The notes: generated by a model not told the origin, from the sequence alone. Positions 46,560-56,775 are shown, counted from the stretch's first letter. The stretch is 64,000 nucleotides of DNA from Muscardinus avellanarius (GCA_963383645.1 OY726566.1:100121802-100185801); one strand, 5' to 3'. Made by a program: numbers and translations.

Positions 46560-46930
46560 TTTCCCCCTACAATTCCACTTCTCTTCCTCTCTCAACACAG
46601 ACCCCGAGCCTCTTTGCACAGCCCTAGTGACGATGCTAAGGACATCCTTCTCCCTTCCTACCTGGAACCCTTGCGCAGATCCAGTGTTCTCTGCCAGACT
46701 AAAAAGACTCTTAATGCCTCCGGCTGTCCTTGTTCTTGGTTGGCAAGTCCCAGGCTCCTACAGGGCCTCTCAAGCCATACTGCCATTTTCTATAGATCTT
46801 TGGCTTTCACCAAATTTAACTAGAAATAAATTATGGATATTGTCTGATTTGATCACCATTTTCATGTATTCTCAGCTTCCAGAATAGTGCTGGCACATAA
46901 TATTTGTTTAATGAATACATTTTGAAATGA
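46560..46930 (+). repeat. L2 3' end
   Basis: 46739-46930 follows L2 3' order, ending 'agtgctggcacataatattt' and 'tttaatgaatacatt'; 46560-46738 is probably the preceding L2 part. Source-like copy of the 45206-45361 patch. Confidence 0.6.
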
Positions 46931-47046
46931 TGAAAGTCAACATGTTACACTGTAATCAATATTTAGTTCTTTATTTATTAGGACTTTCTGATAGTTTCCA
47001 AAAGCTAATACTTTGTTATTTTGCTCCTGTGAAACCAAAACAGAGA

Positions 47047-47258
47047 GGCAGGCATGGTGGTGTACACCTGTTATCCCAGTACTTGGGAGGCTGAGACAGG
47101 AAGATCACAGTTTCGAGGCCAGCCTCAGCAATCTAGGGAGACCGTCAGTGATTTAGAAAGCCCCTGTTTCCAAATAAATAATAAAATGACGGTGTAGCTT
47201 AGACGTAGAATGCCCCTGGGCTCAATTCTTAGTATCAATCAATCAATCAATCAATCAA
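47047..47258 (+). repeat. B1-dID SINE with (AATC)n tail
   Basis: Sense copy ending in about five AATC units (47235-47258). Confidence 0.87.
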
Positions 47259-47259
47259 C

Positions 47260-48105
47260 CAACAACAAAATGGAGGGTGGTTTGGTGAAAAGGGTATGGA
47301 AATAGCCATATAAGATAGAGTGAAGTTATTGATCAAATGGAACTTCTGTATTGGCATGGTATTTAGCTTTCCCTATGGCACGCCGGAAAGGGAGTGCCAA
47401 AAGTTCCTTTACACAATCTCTCTCCCCACAGATTGGCAAAACTCCTAAAATGTATATTAGCAAAGACTTGTTTCTTGGCTTAAGGTATTCTACTTTTCAT
47501 GTGATCTCTTTTAAAGTTCACATTTTAAGAAAAAGCCATATGCATCCTTATGGAGAATTCATTTAACAGATTACATTGCCGGTTCCTCCATCAAGTCTGG
47601 AGAAAGAAGACACAGGAAAGGCACGGTGTGCTCAGCACAGGGCCTGGCCTCCTGGGGCGAGGGTGGGCGTGCATGTGTGTGCATGGGGGCGGGGGGATAA
47701 TGAATCCGGGTGCGATTTGGGAGGTAAATGTGGACTTAATGCTAAACTTGGTAAACAGTGTATGGGGAAAGCACTGAAAAAAATGAGCTGTTTCAAAATT
47801 CAGCCAGGCTATTAAAGATAAGACATATGTGTGGGAAATATAAAAGTGAATTCTTGCTTTCTTTCGTTCCTAACACCGTGTACAAAGGATGAGTTACGAG
47901 TTTTCAGGAGGGTTTTGTTTGCAGAGAGTCAACAGATTATGAGAGCCCAGGTTTCACATGATCTTTTAGGCATCATCTTCAGTGACATGTCCTGCACAGT
48001 TTCTAGATGTTCTTATTGTTTTCACTTACCGTCGCCCTACAATCAGCTTAAACTCAGTGAATGTCTAAGATGAGTTTGTCTTTGCCTTTAGTCTCCCCGT
48101 TGCAG
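47260..48105. other. unrecognised single-copy DNA
   Basis: No repeat recognised; a G-rich patch lies at 47655-47700. Confidence 0.35.
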
Positions 48106-48109
48106 GCTG

Positions 48110-48615
48110 CCCAGTGGTTTCTACTTTTGCTCAGAAGTGTTTCTGGGAATTCCAGTTTTTATCCCCAGCATTTCAATCCCATTTACTTTTATACAGTGAG
48201 TGATTATAACAAAATATCCCATAGTTTCACTGTACGGATGCAAAGATGCTCCTTGATGGCTTCTTATCACACGCAGAATAAGATTCTTCTCCCTAAGATA
48301 GCGCCAAGGCCTTGAATGGTCTGGTGCAAACACCCTCGGCCTTTGTTCAGCCCACTCTTCCCCCGGCCTCATTTCCTTTCTCTCTACTCTCGTTCATGGC
48401 TCTTCAGGCATGCTGGCATTCTTTTAGTTCCTGAGATTGATGGACTTTTTATCGACACAGGGCCTTGGCACATACTGTTTCCTAAGCTCTGAACATTCCT
48501 TCCCTCTCTTGGAGGAAAGTGGGTTCTTTTTGAAAGGATCCGCACTTTTAAGTTCAGGCTTAAAGTTACCTCCTCAGAGGGGCTTTCTCAGACCAACCTG
48601 CTTAAATTAGACTCC
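48110..48615 (+). repeat. L2 LINE fragment
   Basis: 'ccaaggccttgaatggtctg', 'cggcctttgttcagcccact', 'tctgaacattccttccctct', 'cctcctcagaggggctttct' follow sense L2 order. Confidence 0.65.
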
Positions 48616-48734
48616 TCTCTCCATTTACTTACTTATTTTAATGGATAGACTTAATTTTTTCCTATTTATTGGTGCCATTGTAATCCTACATCTTAATGAA
48701 GTTCAGGGTGATCGGCTTTATAAGTTTTAGATTT

Positions 48735-49974
48735 ACTGAAAAATGCAGCATATTGTACTGAGAATTTCTAGAGTGCCCTTACTTCTAGTTTCTTCTAGTG
48801 TTAACATCTTGAATTAGCATAGTGCATTTGTTTTAATTAATGAGCCCATACTGATACATTAATATTGACCTAAGTCCGCAGTTTATTCAGATTTCCTTAG
48901 TTTTTACCTGATACCCTTTTTTCATTGTTTGGAGATCCCACCCAGAACTCCGCATTGCGCTTTGTTCTCCTGTCTCCTTGGCTCCTCGCAGCTGCGATGG
49001 TTCCTCAGACTTTCCTTGTTCTCCATGGCCTTGACAGGGTCCAGGATACTGGTCAGGACCATTGTTGGACGTCTCTCCCTCTGATGTTTTTCTCAGGAGC
49101 AGACTGGATGGCGAGCTGGGGGAGAAGACTCGCGAGATAAAGTGCCGTTCTCACCACGTGGTATTTACGCTCCATCCTGTTGGTGTGATGGTGTGGTGGT
49201 TGTTCTTGACTTTGACCACCTGGCTGTAGTCATTTCTGTCAGGAGTCTACCCTAACCAGCTCCCTCCCTTCCATACTGTACTCTCTCTCTGGAGGGAAGT
49301 CACTGGGCACAACCGGCTCCAAGGAGCTGGGACTTATTCCTCCTTCTTTAGGTGGGAGTAGCTACATAATTTATTTGAAAAATTTCTGCATGAGGAATTT
49401 GTCTCTTTTCCATGTATTAATGTATTCAGCCATTTACTCATATTGGCATGAACTTGTGCATATTTATATTGTACTCTGGGTTACAGTCCGATACTCGAGT
49501 TGTTCCAACTCTGTCTATTGGNNNNNNNNNNNNNNNNNNNNNNNNNNNNNNNNNNNNNNNNNNNNNNNNNNNNNNNNNNNNNNNNNNNNNNNNNNNNNNN
49601 NNNNNNNNNNNNNNNNNNNNNNNNNNNNNNNNNNNNNNNNNNNNNNNNNNNNNNNNNNNNNNNNNNNNNNNNNNNNNNNNNNNNNNNNNNNNNNNNNNNN
49701 NNNNNNNNNNNNNNNNNNNNNGAACCCTTTCAGTTGTGATCCTTTGACTCTGCTCCGGCCATGTGACTTTTGGTGTTTTGTTTTTGTTTTAATTTTCTAA
49801 AGGACCTTCTTGCTTTCTGGGATTACATGATGCTCAGGAATCATCTTGTATGTTTTCTGCCCTGGTCGTAGAGTCAGCCAGCTCTCCAAGGAGCCCTGGT
49901 TCGTCTCATTGGAGGAAAGCATTGGAAGTCAAGATCTAGACCGTAGGCATACTTGTTGATGCCGGAGTGGGGTA
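48735..49974 (-). repeat. ancient L1 3'UTR, crosses assembly gap
   Basis: Antisense L1M-type 3' region: 'ggttcctcagactttccttg', 'tgatgtttttctcaggagca', 'tttgaccacctggctgtagt', and after the gap 'ctccaaggagccctggttcg'. Host sequence for the VNTR composite. Confidence 0.65.
49522..49721. other. assembly gap (200 N)
   Basis: Exactly 200 N. Lies about 250 bp from the VNTR composite; true length unknown. Confidence 0.99.
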
Positions 49975-49989
49975 TTTCCACTTACTTTA
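49975..49989. repeat. left target-site duplication of the VNTR composite
   Basis: TTTCCACTTACTTTA, identical to 54104-54118, followed at once by a long T-tract. Confidence 0.88.
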
Positions 49990-50182
49990 TTTTTTTTTTT
50001 CTTTTCTTTTCTTTTAAAAATGCTTTTATTGGTGCAATGTAATTATACATCATAATGAGCTATAGACTGATAATATATGTGTACACAACACTTTGTGTGT
50101 TTCCCTCCAGATCCTACCCAATGCCCTCTCCTCCTCTGCACATTACTGAGATTGGTACTGATAATTTTGTATATGTATATAG
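49990..50182 (-). repeat. L1 3'-end module, distal
   Basis: T-tract, then 'tattggtgcaatgtaattat', 'acatcataatgagctataga' and 'tttccctccagatcctaccc'. Confidence 0.75.
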
Positions 50183-50499
50183 CATTATTTATTTATTTAT
50201 TTATTTTTTATTTTTTTTATTTTTTTTAATTAATTTATTTTTTAAATTGGTGCATTGTAGTCATATATCAATCACATTGGAGTACAAGACTTGAGAGGAT
50301 ATACAAGCACACATCATCCAATTAGCCCTCCTCCAGCCCCCGTCCCATTCCCTCCCCCTCCCTCCATCCCACACTTCTTTGGTGATTTACTTTGATACAT
50401 TTGTTTATGTACCTCCTGCATTTTAAAGAGGCTCCGTCCTCCAGTATTACATACCCTCTGATTGATCACATTAGTTGCTTCACTATAGGGCCCTTTCTA
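50183..50499 (-). repeat. L1 3'-end module, proximal
   Basis: (TTTA)n and T-rich lead, then 'aattggtgcattgtagtcat', 'ccgtcccattccctccccct' and 'ggtgatttactttgatacat'. Closest to the L1 3' end at 44561. Confidence 0.75.
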
Positions 50500-50624
50500 T
50501 AGCTCAACCTCTTCCTGTTGCCCTTTTCCTCCTAGTTATTGCTGATTAAGAGAAGCGTCTGATTTATATTTTCTGCGATATTTCTCTGTGCATGCTGCGT
50601 TGCAAGTACCAATCCCACTCTTGA

Positions 50625-53110
50625 TGGTCCCAGTAGTGGCCTGGCTACTCAGTGGACTGATCCAGACCTCGCTGGCTCACGCAGCGGCCTTGCCTCATGG
50701 GAGGACCCAGTTCTGGTCTCACTGGCCCCTGAACCGGTCAAACCCCTAAGCTGGCTTTGGTCCCGACCTTGGAGGCCGCAGGAGTGAACTTGCCTCACGC
50801 CAGGCTCCGATGCTGGCCATTGGCCCCTGCACCGGTCTAACCCCTTGGCAGGATTCCAATCCCGGCCTCGGAGGCCCCAACACTGGTAATGCCTCACGGC
50901 AGGCTCCGATGCCGGCCTCACTGGCCCCAGCACCGGCCTAACCCCTTGACAGGCTCTTATCCTGGCCTCAGAGGCCCCAGTACCGGCCTTGCCTCACGGC
51001 AGGCTCCGATGCCGGCCTCGCTGGCCCCAGCACCGGCCTAACCCCTCGGCATGCTCCGATCCCGGCCTCGGAGACCCCAGGACTGGTCATGCCTCACGGC
51101 AGGCTCCGCTGCCGGCCTCGTTGGCCCCAGCACCGGCCTAACCTCTTGGCAAGCTCTTATCCTGGCCTCGGAGGCCCCAGTACCGGCCTTGCCTCACGGC
51201 AGGCTCCGATGCCGGCCTCACTGGCCCCAGCAGCGGCCTAACCCCTCGGCAGGCTCCGATCCCGGCCTCGGAGGCCCCAGTACCGGCCTTGCCTCACGGC
51301 AGGCTCCGATGCCGGCCTCGCTGGCCCCAGCACCGGCCTAACCCCTCGGCAGGCTCTTGTCCTGGCCTCGGAGGCCCCAGTACCGGCCTTGCCTCACGGC
51401 AGGCTCCGATGCCGGCCTCGCTGGCCCCAGCAGCGGCCTAACCCCTCGGCAGGCTCTTATCCTGGCCTCGGAGGCCCCAGTACCGGCCTTGCCTCACAGC
51501 AGGCTCCGATGCCGGCCTCGCTGGCCCCAGCAGCGGCCTAACCCCTCGGCAGGCTCCGATCCCGGCCTCAGAGGCCCCAGTACTGGTCATGCCTCAAGGC
51601 AGGCTCCGATGCCGGCCTCGCTGGCCCCAGCACCGGCCTAACCCCTCGGCAGGCTCTTGTCCTGGCCTCGGAGGCCCCAGTACCGGCCTTGCCTCACGGC
51701 AGGCTCCGATGCCGGCCTCGCTGGCCCCAGCACCGGCCTAACCCCTCGGCAGGCTCTTGTCCTGGCCTCGGAGGCCCCAGTACCGGCCTTGCCTCACGGC
51801 AGGCTCCGATGCCGGCCTCGCAGGCCCCAGCAGCGGCCTAACCCCTCGGCAGGCTCTTATCCTGGCCTCGGAGGCCCCAGTACCGGCCTTGCCTCACGGC
51901 AGGCTCCGATGCCGGCCTCGCTGGCCCCAGCAGCGGCCTAACCCCTCGGCAGGCTCCGATCCCAGCCTCGGAGGCCCCAGCACTGTTCATGCCTCAAGGC
52001 AGGCTCCGATGCCGGCCTCGCTGGCCCCAGCACCGGCCTAGCCCCTTGGGAGGCTCTTATCCTGGCCTCGGAGGCCCCAGTACCGGCCTTGCCTCACGGC
52101 AGGCTCCGATGCCGGCCTCGCTGGCCCCAGCACCGGCCTAACCCCTCGGCATGCTCCGATCCCGGCCTCGGAGGCCCCAGCACTGGTCATGCCTCACGGC
52201 AGGCTCCGCTGCCGGCCTCGTTGGCCCCAGCACCGGCCTAACCCCTCGGCAAGCTCTTATCCTGGCCTCGGAGGCCCCAGTACCGGCCTTGCCTCACGGC
52301 AGGCTCCGATGCCGGCCTCGCTGGCCCCAGCACCGGCCTAACCCCTCAGAAGGCTCTTATCCTGGCCTCGAGGCCCCAGTACCGGCCTTGCCTCAAGGCA
52401 GGCTCCGATGCCGGCCTCGCTGGCCCCAGCACCGGCCTAACCCCTCAGCAGGCTCTTATCCTGGCCTCGGAGGCCCCAGTACCGGCCTTGCCTCAAGGCA
52501 GGCTCCGATGCCGGCCTCGCTGGCCCCAGCACCGGCCTAACCCCTCGGCAGGCTCTTGTCCTGGCCTCGGAGGCCCCAGTACCGGCCTTGCCTCAAGGCA
52601 GGCTCCGATGCCGGCCTTGCTGGCCCCAGCACCGGCCTAACCCCTCAGAAGGCTCTTATCCTGGCCTCGGAGGCCCCAGCACTGGCCTAACCCCTCGGCA
52701 GGCTCTTATCATGGCCTCGGAGGCCCAAGTACCGGCCTTGCCTCATGGCAGGCTCTGATGCCAGCCTCGCTGGCCCCAGCACCGGCCTAACCCCTCAGCA
52801 GGCTCCGGTCCCATCCTCGGGGGCCCCAACACTGGCCTTGCCTCACGGCAGGCTCCGATGCCGGCCTCGCTGACCCCAGCACCAGCCTAACCCCTCAGCA
52901 AGTTCCGGACCCGACCTCGGAGGCCCTAGCACAAGCCTTGCATCATGGCAGGCTCCAATGCCGGCCTCTCTGGCCCCAGCATCGGTCTAACCCCTCGGCA
53001 GGCTCCGATCCCGGCCACGGAGGCCTCAGTAGTGGCCCTGCCTCACAGCAAGCTCCGATGTCGGCCACTGGCCCCGGCGCCCGCCTAACCCCTCAGCAGG
53101 TTCCGATCAC
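50625..53110 (-). repeat. 100-bp GC-rich VNTR (dimer of 50-bp halves)
   Basis: About 25 tandem copies. Each 100-bp unit is two 50-bp halves. Half A holds 'ccggcctaacccctcggc' and ends 'ggcctcggagg'; half B holds 'ccggccttgcctcacggc' and ends 'ggcctcgctgg'. Variants 'ctccgatcccggcc' and 'ctcttatcctggcc' alternate among units. The core (about 50900-52750) is very uniform; both edges are degenerate. One base is lost near 52371, which shifts the register. Because 100 is not divisible by 3, the many open frames here are by-products. Confidence 0.97.
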
Positions 53111-53596
53111 TGTCTCTGTGGTTAGTATTTCAAAGGTTCCAGTTGTAATGTATCAGATCTCTGCCTCCCCCGAATATTGGCCACTGGCATTGCCACTGCC
53201 TCCACCGTTTCAAATCCTTCCCAGGCTCTTTTTCCACTCTGAATGTTGTCCAGTGTTCCTAAGCATGCGTGATGGTAGCATTCGACATTTGGTGTAATTT
53301 CTCCAAAAAAAATAAAGTTGGTAAGATCCGGTTTCTGCTTCTCCTGAATACAAGTCTCTACCACCATCGCGAAGAACTCTTTCAACACCGCATTTCTCCT
53401 TGGTCTCCGCTAAACTCTCTCCTTATATGTGATGTCTGAGATTCTTAACAATATAGAGAAATAGCAGTCCTCTTTCACGGCGAATTTTTCCATAAGTTCC
53501 AGTGCATTTAGATAAGTTTTGTCTGCATCTCCAGTGTCCTGGCATCCATAACGGCTTTCTTACCACCTCTCCGATATTTTTCTTTATCTTTTTCTG
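53111..53596 (-). other. single-copy segment of the VNTR composite
   Basis: Not repetitive within this window and not GC-rich, in contrast to its two flanks. On the minus strand it has several coding-like stretches in different frames, the longest being the 88-codon frame at 53122-53388. Analogous in position to the acquired segments of SVA or LAVA; its source is not recognised. Confidence 0.6.
53122..53388 (-). CDS. 88-codon open frame of unknown origin
   Basis: Begins MLKEFFAMVVETC, contains 'FGEITPNVECYHHAC', ends 'DTLQLEPLKY'. Composition looks protein-like (mixed charged and aromatic residues, no low complexity). Upstream, on the same strand, another frame reads 'LELMEKFAVKEDCYFS' and ends at a stop about 25 bp before this Met. 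That pattern would fit a decayed gene fragment captured by the element. No family recognised; it may also be chance. Expression is unsupported. Confidence 0.3.
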   Translation of the reverse strand: MLKEFFAMVVETCIQEKQKPDLTNFIFFGEITPNVECYHHACLGTLDNIQSGKRAWEGFETVEAVAMPVANIRGRQRSDTLQLEPLKY

Positions 53597-54103
53597 TTCT
53601 GGGCCCGGTTTCTCCAGGGGTCTGGCGTGCTACTCGCAGTTCGGCAGGGACCCAGAGTCCCGCGATCCGGGCCCCAGCTGGCGTGCCCTGTGCTCAACCC
53701 CCGCCCAGAACCCAGCGTCTTACTGGGCCTTGTTTCTCCAGGGGTCTGGCGTGCTACTCGCAGTTCGGCCTGGGGCCCAGAGTCCCGCGACCCGGGCCCC
53801 ATCTGGCGTGCCCAGCCCGCGACCCCTGCCCAGAACCCAGCGTCTTACTTGGCCTGGTTTCTCCAGGGGTCTGGCGTGCTATGCGCAGTTCGGTCTGGGG
53901 CCCAGAGTCCCGCGACCCGGGCCCCATCTGGCGTGCCCAGCCCGCGACCCCCGCCCAGAACCCAGCGTCTTACTGGGTCTGGTTTCTCCAGGGGTCTGGC
54001 GTGCTACGCGCAGTTCGGCCGGGGCCCAGAGTCCCGCGACCCGGGCCCCATTAGGCGTGCCCCGCCCGCGACCCCCGCCCAGAACCCAGCGTCTTACTGG
54101 GCC
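53597..54103 (-). promoter_or_regulatory. four 125-bp 5' monomers, CpG-rich
   Basis: Four head-to-tail copies with spacings 125, 125 and 124 bp, measured from the shared 'cccagcgtct' at 53711, 53836, 53961 and 54085. Each carries 'ggtttctccaggggtctggc', 'cccagagtcccgcgacccgg' and 'cgacccccgcccagaaccca'. Placement at the 5' end and high CpG content recall the promoter monomers of mouse and rat L1, so a promoter role is inferred. Confidence 0.75.
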
Positions 54104-54118
54104 TTTCCACTTACTTTA
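54104..54118. repeat. right target-site duplication of the VNTR composite
   Basis: TTTCCACTTACTTTA, identical to 49975-49989. Confidence 0.88.
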
Positions 54119-54179
54119 ATACAGCACCCAACTATTTCATCCACAACATGAATTCACGGTGTGCTAATATTTATTTGCT

Positions 54180-54310
54180 TGTTTTCTTATTGTCTGTCTC
54201 TCAGCTATATTGTGAGCTCCATGAAGTCAGATGTGATGTTTTACCCACAGTGCCTAACACACCGTTAGCTTTCGAGGAACACTCATTCAAGAAAACAATG
54301 AATGAATACT
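54180..54310 (+). repeat. L2 3'-end fragment
   Basis: 'attgtgagctccatgaagtc', 'cacagtgcctaacacaccgt', 'aacaatgaatgaatac'. Confidence 0.65.
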
Positions 54311-54314
54311 AGCA

Positions 54315-54680
54315 GGGAAGCAGGACTTTCGTGAGCATGCTCTCAATATTGATTCAATAGTTAGTGAGTTCAGCCTGAGTTTAATGTATGAGCAGTGGTT
54401 TAAATATTAGGGGTGACTATGTGCAAAGGCTTAAAGAAAGGTTCGGTTAGCCAAAAGCTGACTGTGTTAATACTTTATGAGAATTCCCTTCATACATACT
54501 ACACTTACAAGTTCATTCATTGTGTTGATGTTTACGTGCTAATCCTCTAGGCAGCTTGTTACTCATGCTTTATGATCAAAAAGGTCTCTGTAAAGTCTAG
54601 CTGAGTATTTCTTTCTGTATGTGAGATATGTGGATAGTGGAAACTCATTTTTATTTGCTGGTAAGTATAATAAAGATGCG
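54315..54680. other. unrecognised DNA
   Basis: No feature recognised. Confidence 0.4.
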
Positions 54681-54683
54681 AGG

Positions 54684-54907
54684 TTTTTTTTTTTTTTTTG
54701 GTGTGTGTGGTACTGGGGATTGAACCCAGGGTTATTCTACCTCAGAGCTATACCCCCAGTCCTATATTTTATTCTTTATTTAGAAATAGGGGTTCACTAA
54801 GTTGCAGAGGGCCTCATTAAGTAGCTGAGGCTGGCTGTGAACCTACAATCCTCCTGTCTCAGCCTCCCAAGAACTGGAATTACAAGTGTATAGCACCATG
54901 CTCAGCT
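54684..54907 (-). repeat. B1-dID SINE
   Basis: Antisense with a long T-tract, 'gtactggggattgaacccag' to 'gcaccatgctcagctg'. Confidence 0.87.
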
Positions 54908-54909
54908 GT

Positions 54910-55770
54910 TTTTTCTTTTATGTAGAAAAGAAAAGCCATGGGCAAAGAAGTACAAATGAAGCCACAATAAGACACACATCTCTTCTTTCCGGTTGAAGAT
55001 AAAGTTTTGGAATAAAGCTAGAGAAGCCCAGAGTGCTGGGACGGGCTGGGTGGGGCTGGTGGGCCTTCTGCAGGCACTCTGGGTAAGAACCCCGACTGGA
55101 AGGCTCTCGAGCTTCCGGAGGCCAACAGGGGAGAACCTTTCCTGTGCCTATAGCACGGAACCCAGGCCAAGCAAGACAGGGAGGCCTGAGCACTCGGGCG
55201 GGGTTGGACGTCTTATCTGTCTGCAGAGAGCAAGGCCCCCAGTTCATCCAGGGAGGTGAGAAATCATTCTTCACTTAACAACAGAGCAGAAGTAGGCAAA
55301 GTGGGACCAGCAAAAAGGGCACCAAGAAAGTAGGAACTCATTCACAAGCAAGGGAGTTCAAGGGCAGGGCGTGGTGGCAGGACTGGGCGCTGCAGAGCAG
55401 GCTCAAGGCTCACTCCCATTGGGCCTGGGAACCTTGGTTGCTTCCTATTACTGACCAGGCTTAGGGCAGCTTGAGACTCTAGGGGCCCTGGGGTCAGGAT
55501 GGAGGAGGCTAGTATCATGACCCTAAGTCCAGGTAGAGGGGAAAGGGGGACCTGATGCTGGGGACTTTGTTTTCTATTTGACCTTTAGCTCTGGCATAAT
55601 TATTTTTCTGAGGAAATTACTTAAGGTCACTTTAGGTCGCATGCTGAGTCAGTCAGCAAGACTCCTCCGGGCCTGTGACTCAAAGCTTTGTTCCCATGCG
55701 ACAGAAATACCTGTGTTCATCGGGCTTCAGTAGACACTTGGTTTGCCCCGGCTCTGCTGTCTGCCTTGGG
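54910..55770. other. unrecognised GC-richer single-copy DNA
   Basis: No SINE or LINE. Contains a DR4-like nuclear-receptor site and a palindromic MAF/AP-1 site at 55624-55658. Splice-like motifs around 55078 and 55228-55257 were noted but not accepted as exons. Confidence 0.35.
55624..55658 (+). promoter_or_regulatory. DR4-like and MARE-like motif pair
   Basis: AGGTCA-CTTT-AGGTCG (55624-55639) is a direct repeat with 4-bp spacing, one base off consensus in the second half. TGCTGAGTCAGTCAGCA (55642-55658) has inverted TGCTGA/TCAGCA arms around an AP-1 core. Sequence motifs only. Confidence 0.3.
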
Positions 55771-55773
55771 CCA

Positions 55774-55989
55774 TTGGAGTGGAGTTCCCGGCCTGGCTCC
55801 TGAGGGCTGCTCCCCTCCCCAGGCTGGTTGGAGTGGAGTTCCCGGCCTGGCTCCTGAGGGCTGCTCCCTTCCCCAGGCTGGTTGGAGTGGAGTTCCCAGC
55901 CTGGCTCCTGAGGGCTGCTCCCTTCCCCAGGCTGGTTGGAGTGGAGTTCCTGGCCTGGCTCCTGAGGGCTGCTCCCCTCCCCAGGCTGG
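55774..55989 (+). repeat. 54-bp minisatellite, four copies
   Basis: Copies start at 55774, 55828, 55882 and 55936 ('ttggagtggagttcc'), a constant 54-bp period with only a few base changes. The period is a multiple of 3, so frames stay open on both strands, including an 18-residue repeat 'GWSGVPGLAPEGCSPPQA'. That is a result of the period and is not evidence for a gene. Confidence 0.95.
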
Positions 55990-56304
55990 CGCTATAGTCA
56001 GGGCTCATCCCCCAGGGTTGCCTCAGATCACGGTTAACCTTTTAGGTCTGGGCTGCATGTAGCTTTCCTGGGTTACAATCCAATACAACTGTATAATAAG
56101 GAAAGGCCACTGTATTTCCCTGGAAATTTTCCTGCATCTTTTAAGTTTAAGAGGGCCATTTCTTTCCAAGAAGAGAAAAATGGCCTTTGTTTATTTCCCA
56201 TCTTACATAAAAGCAACATCCAATGTTGGCAGTACTGCAGGTCAGCTCATCCACCCCTGAGCTATGCATCTTTCTGGGAAGCACAGTGTCTCTTTTCTCT
56301 AACT

Positions 56305-56480
56305 CAGTGGTTCTCAAATGTGAGTATGGACAGGAATTTAAACAGCACACCTGGGCCCTCCCTGGGAAAGTGGGATTGTGCAGGTCTGAAGCAGTCAATT
56401 TTGGGCTACCTTATTCTAATGCAGGAGTTGAGAACTCTAGTATCTCCAGGGGCTGGGGGAGACTGTTTTTAATTTTGGAG
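56305..56480 (+). repeat. possible MER20/MER5-type hAT fragment
   Basis: Starts 'cagtggttctcaaatgtgag', the terminal motif of these hAT relics; the rest is poorly conserved. Confidence 0.4.
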
Positions 56481-56548
56481 TTGCTAGTCTTGTGGCCATT
56501 AAAGCTTCTGCACCATTACTGTGCTCTTTAAAGTACTTACCGGTTAGA

Positions 56549-56775
56549 GCAGGGCATGGTGGTACATGCTTGTAATCCCCGTGCTTGGGAGGCTGAGACA
56601 GGAGGATCGTGTAGGTTCGAAGCCAGCCTCAGCTACTTAGTGAGGCTTTCAGCAATTTAGTGAGACCCTGTTTCCAAATAAAATATAAAAAAGGCCTGGG
56701 AGTATAGCCTGGAGGTAGAAAGCCTCTGGGTTCCACCCCCAGTACCACCAAAAAATAAATTAAAAATTAAAAAAA
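56549..56775 (+). repeat. B1-dID SINE
   Basis: Sense copy, 'cagggcatggtggtacatgc' to an A-rich tail. Flanked by AAAGTACTTACCGGT/AAAGTACTTACTGGT. Confidence 0.9.

Larger units (their letters stand above)
49990..54103 (-). mobile_element. SVA-like VNTR composite retrotransposon
   Basis: A 4.1-kb minus-strand insertion bounded by a perfect 15-bp target-site duplication, with the poly(A) end at 49990. In transcript order: four 125-bp GC-rich monomers (54103-53597), about 485 bp of single-copy sequence (53596-53111), about 25 copies of a 100-bp (50+50) GC-rich VNTR (53110-50625), a short unique spacer (50624-50500), then two L1 3'-end modules with T-tracts (on plus) at their ends. It has no reverse transcriptase and must be moved in trans, presumably by L1, as the TSD length, poly(A) and L1 3' ends suggest. 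I do not recognise a named rodent family with this structure. Confidence 0.85.

Noticed and set aside
51051..52540. Series of 94-129 codon plus-strand frames with repeating 'GLAGPS/RPRRPQ' peptides
   Set aside because: They arise from the 100-bp GC-rich VNTR, whose period is not a multiple of 3, and they lie antisense to the element. No sign of a real gene.
50625..53110. CRISPR-like array
   Set aside because: Repeats are contiguous with no unique spacers, and the context is a mammalian genome.
53502..54151. Overlapping plus-strand frames of 123-205 codons
   Set aside because: Products of the 125-bp GC-rich monomers, which contain few stop codons; three frames are open at once.
55060..55260. 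Splice-like motifs (ctgcag...gtaag near 55070-55086; ctgcag...gtgag near 55224-55260)
   Set aside because: Such pairs are frequent by chance, and the enclosed frames show no recognisable protein.
55688..56062. 124-codon frame with an 18-residue repeat
   Set aside because: The 54-bp minisatellite keeps frames open on both strands; there is no coding context outside the array.
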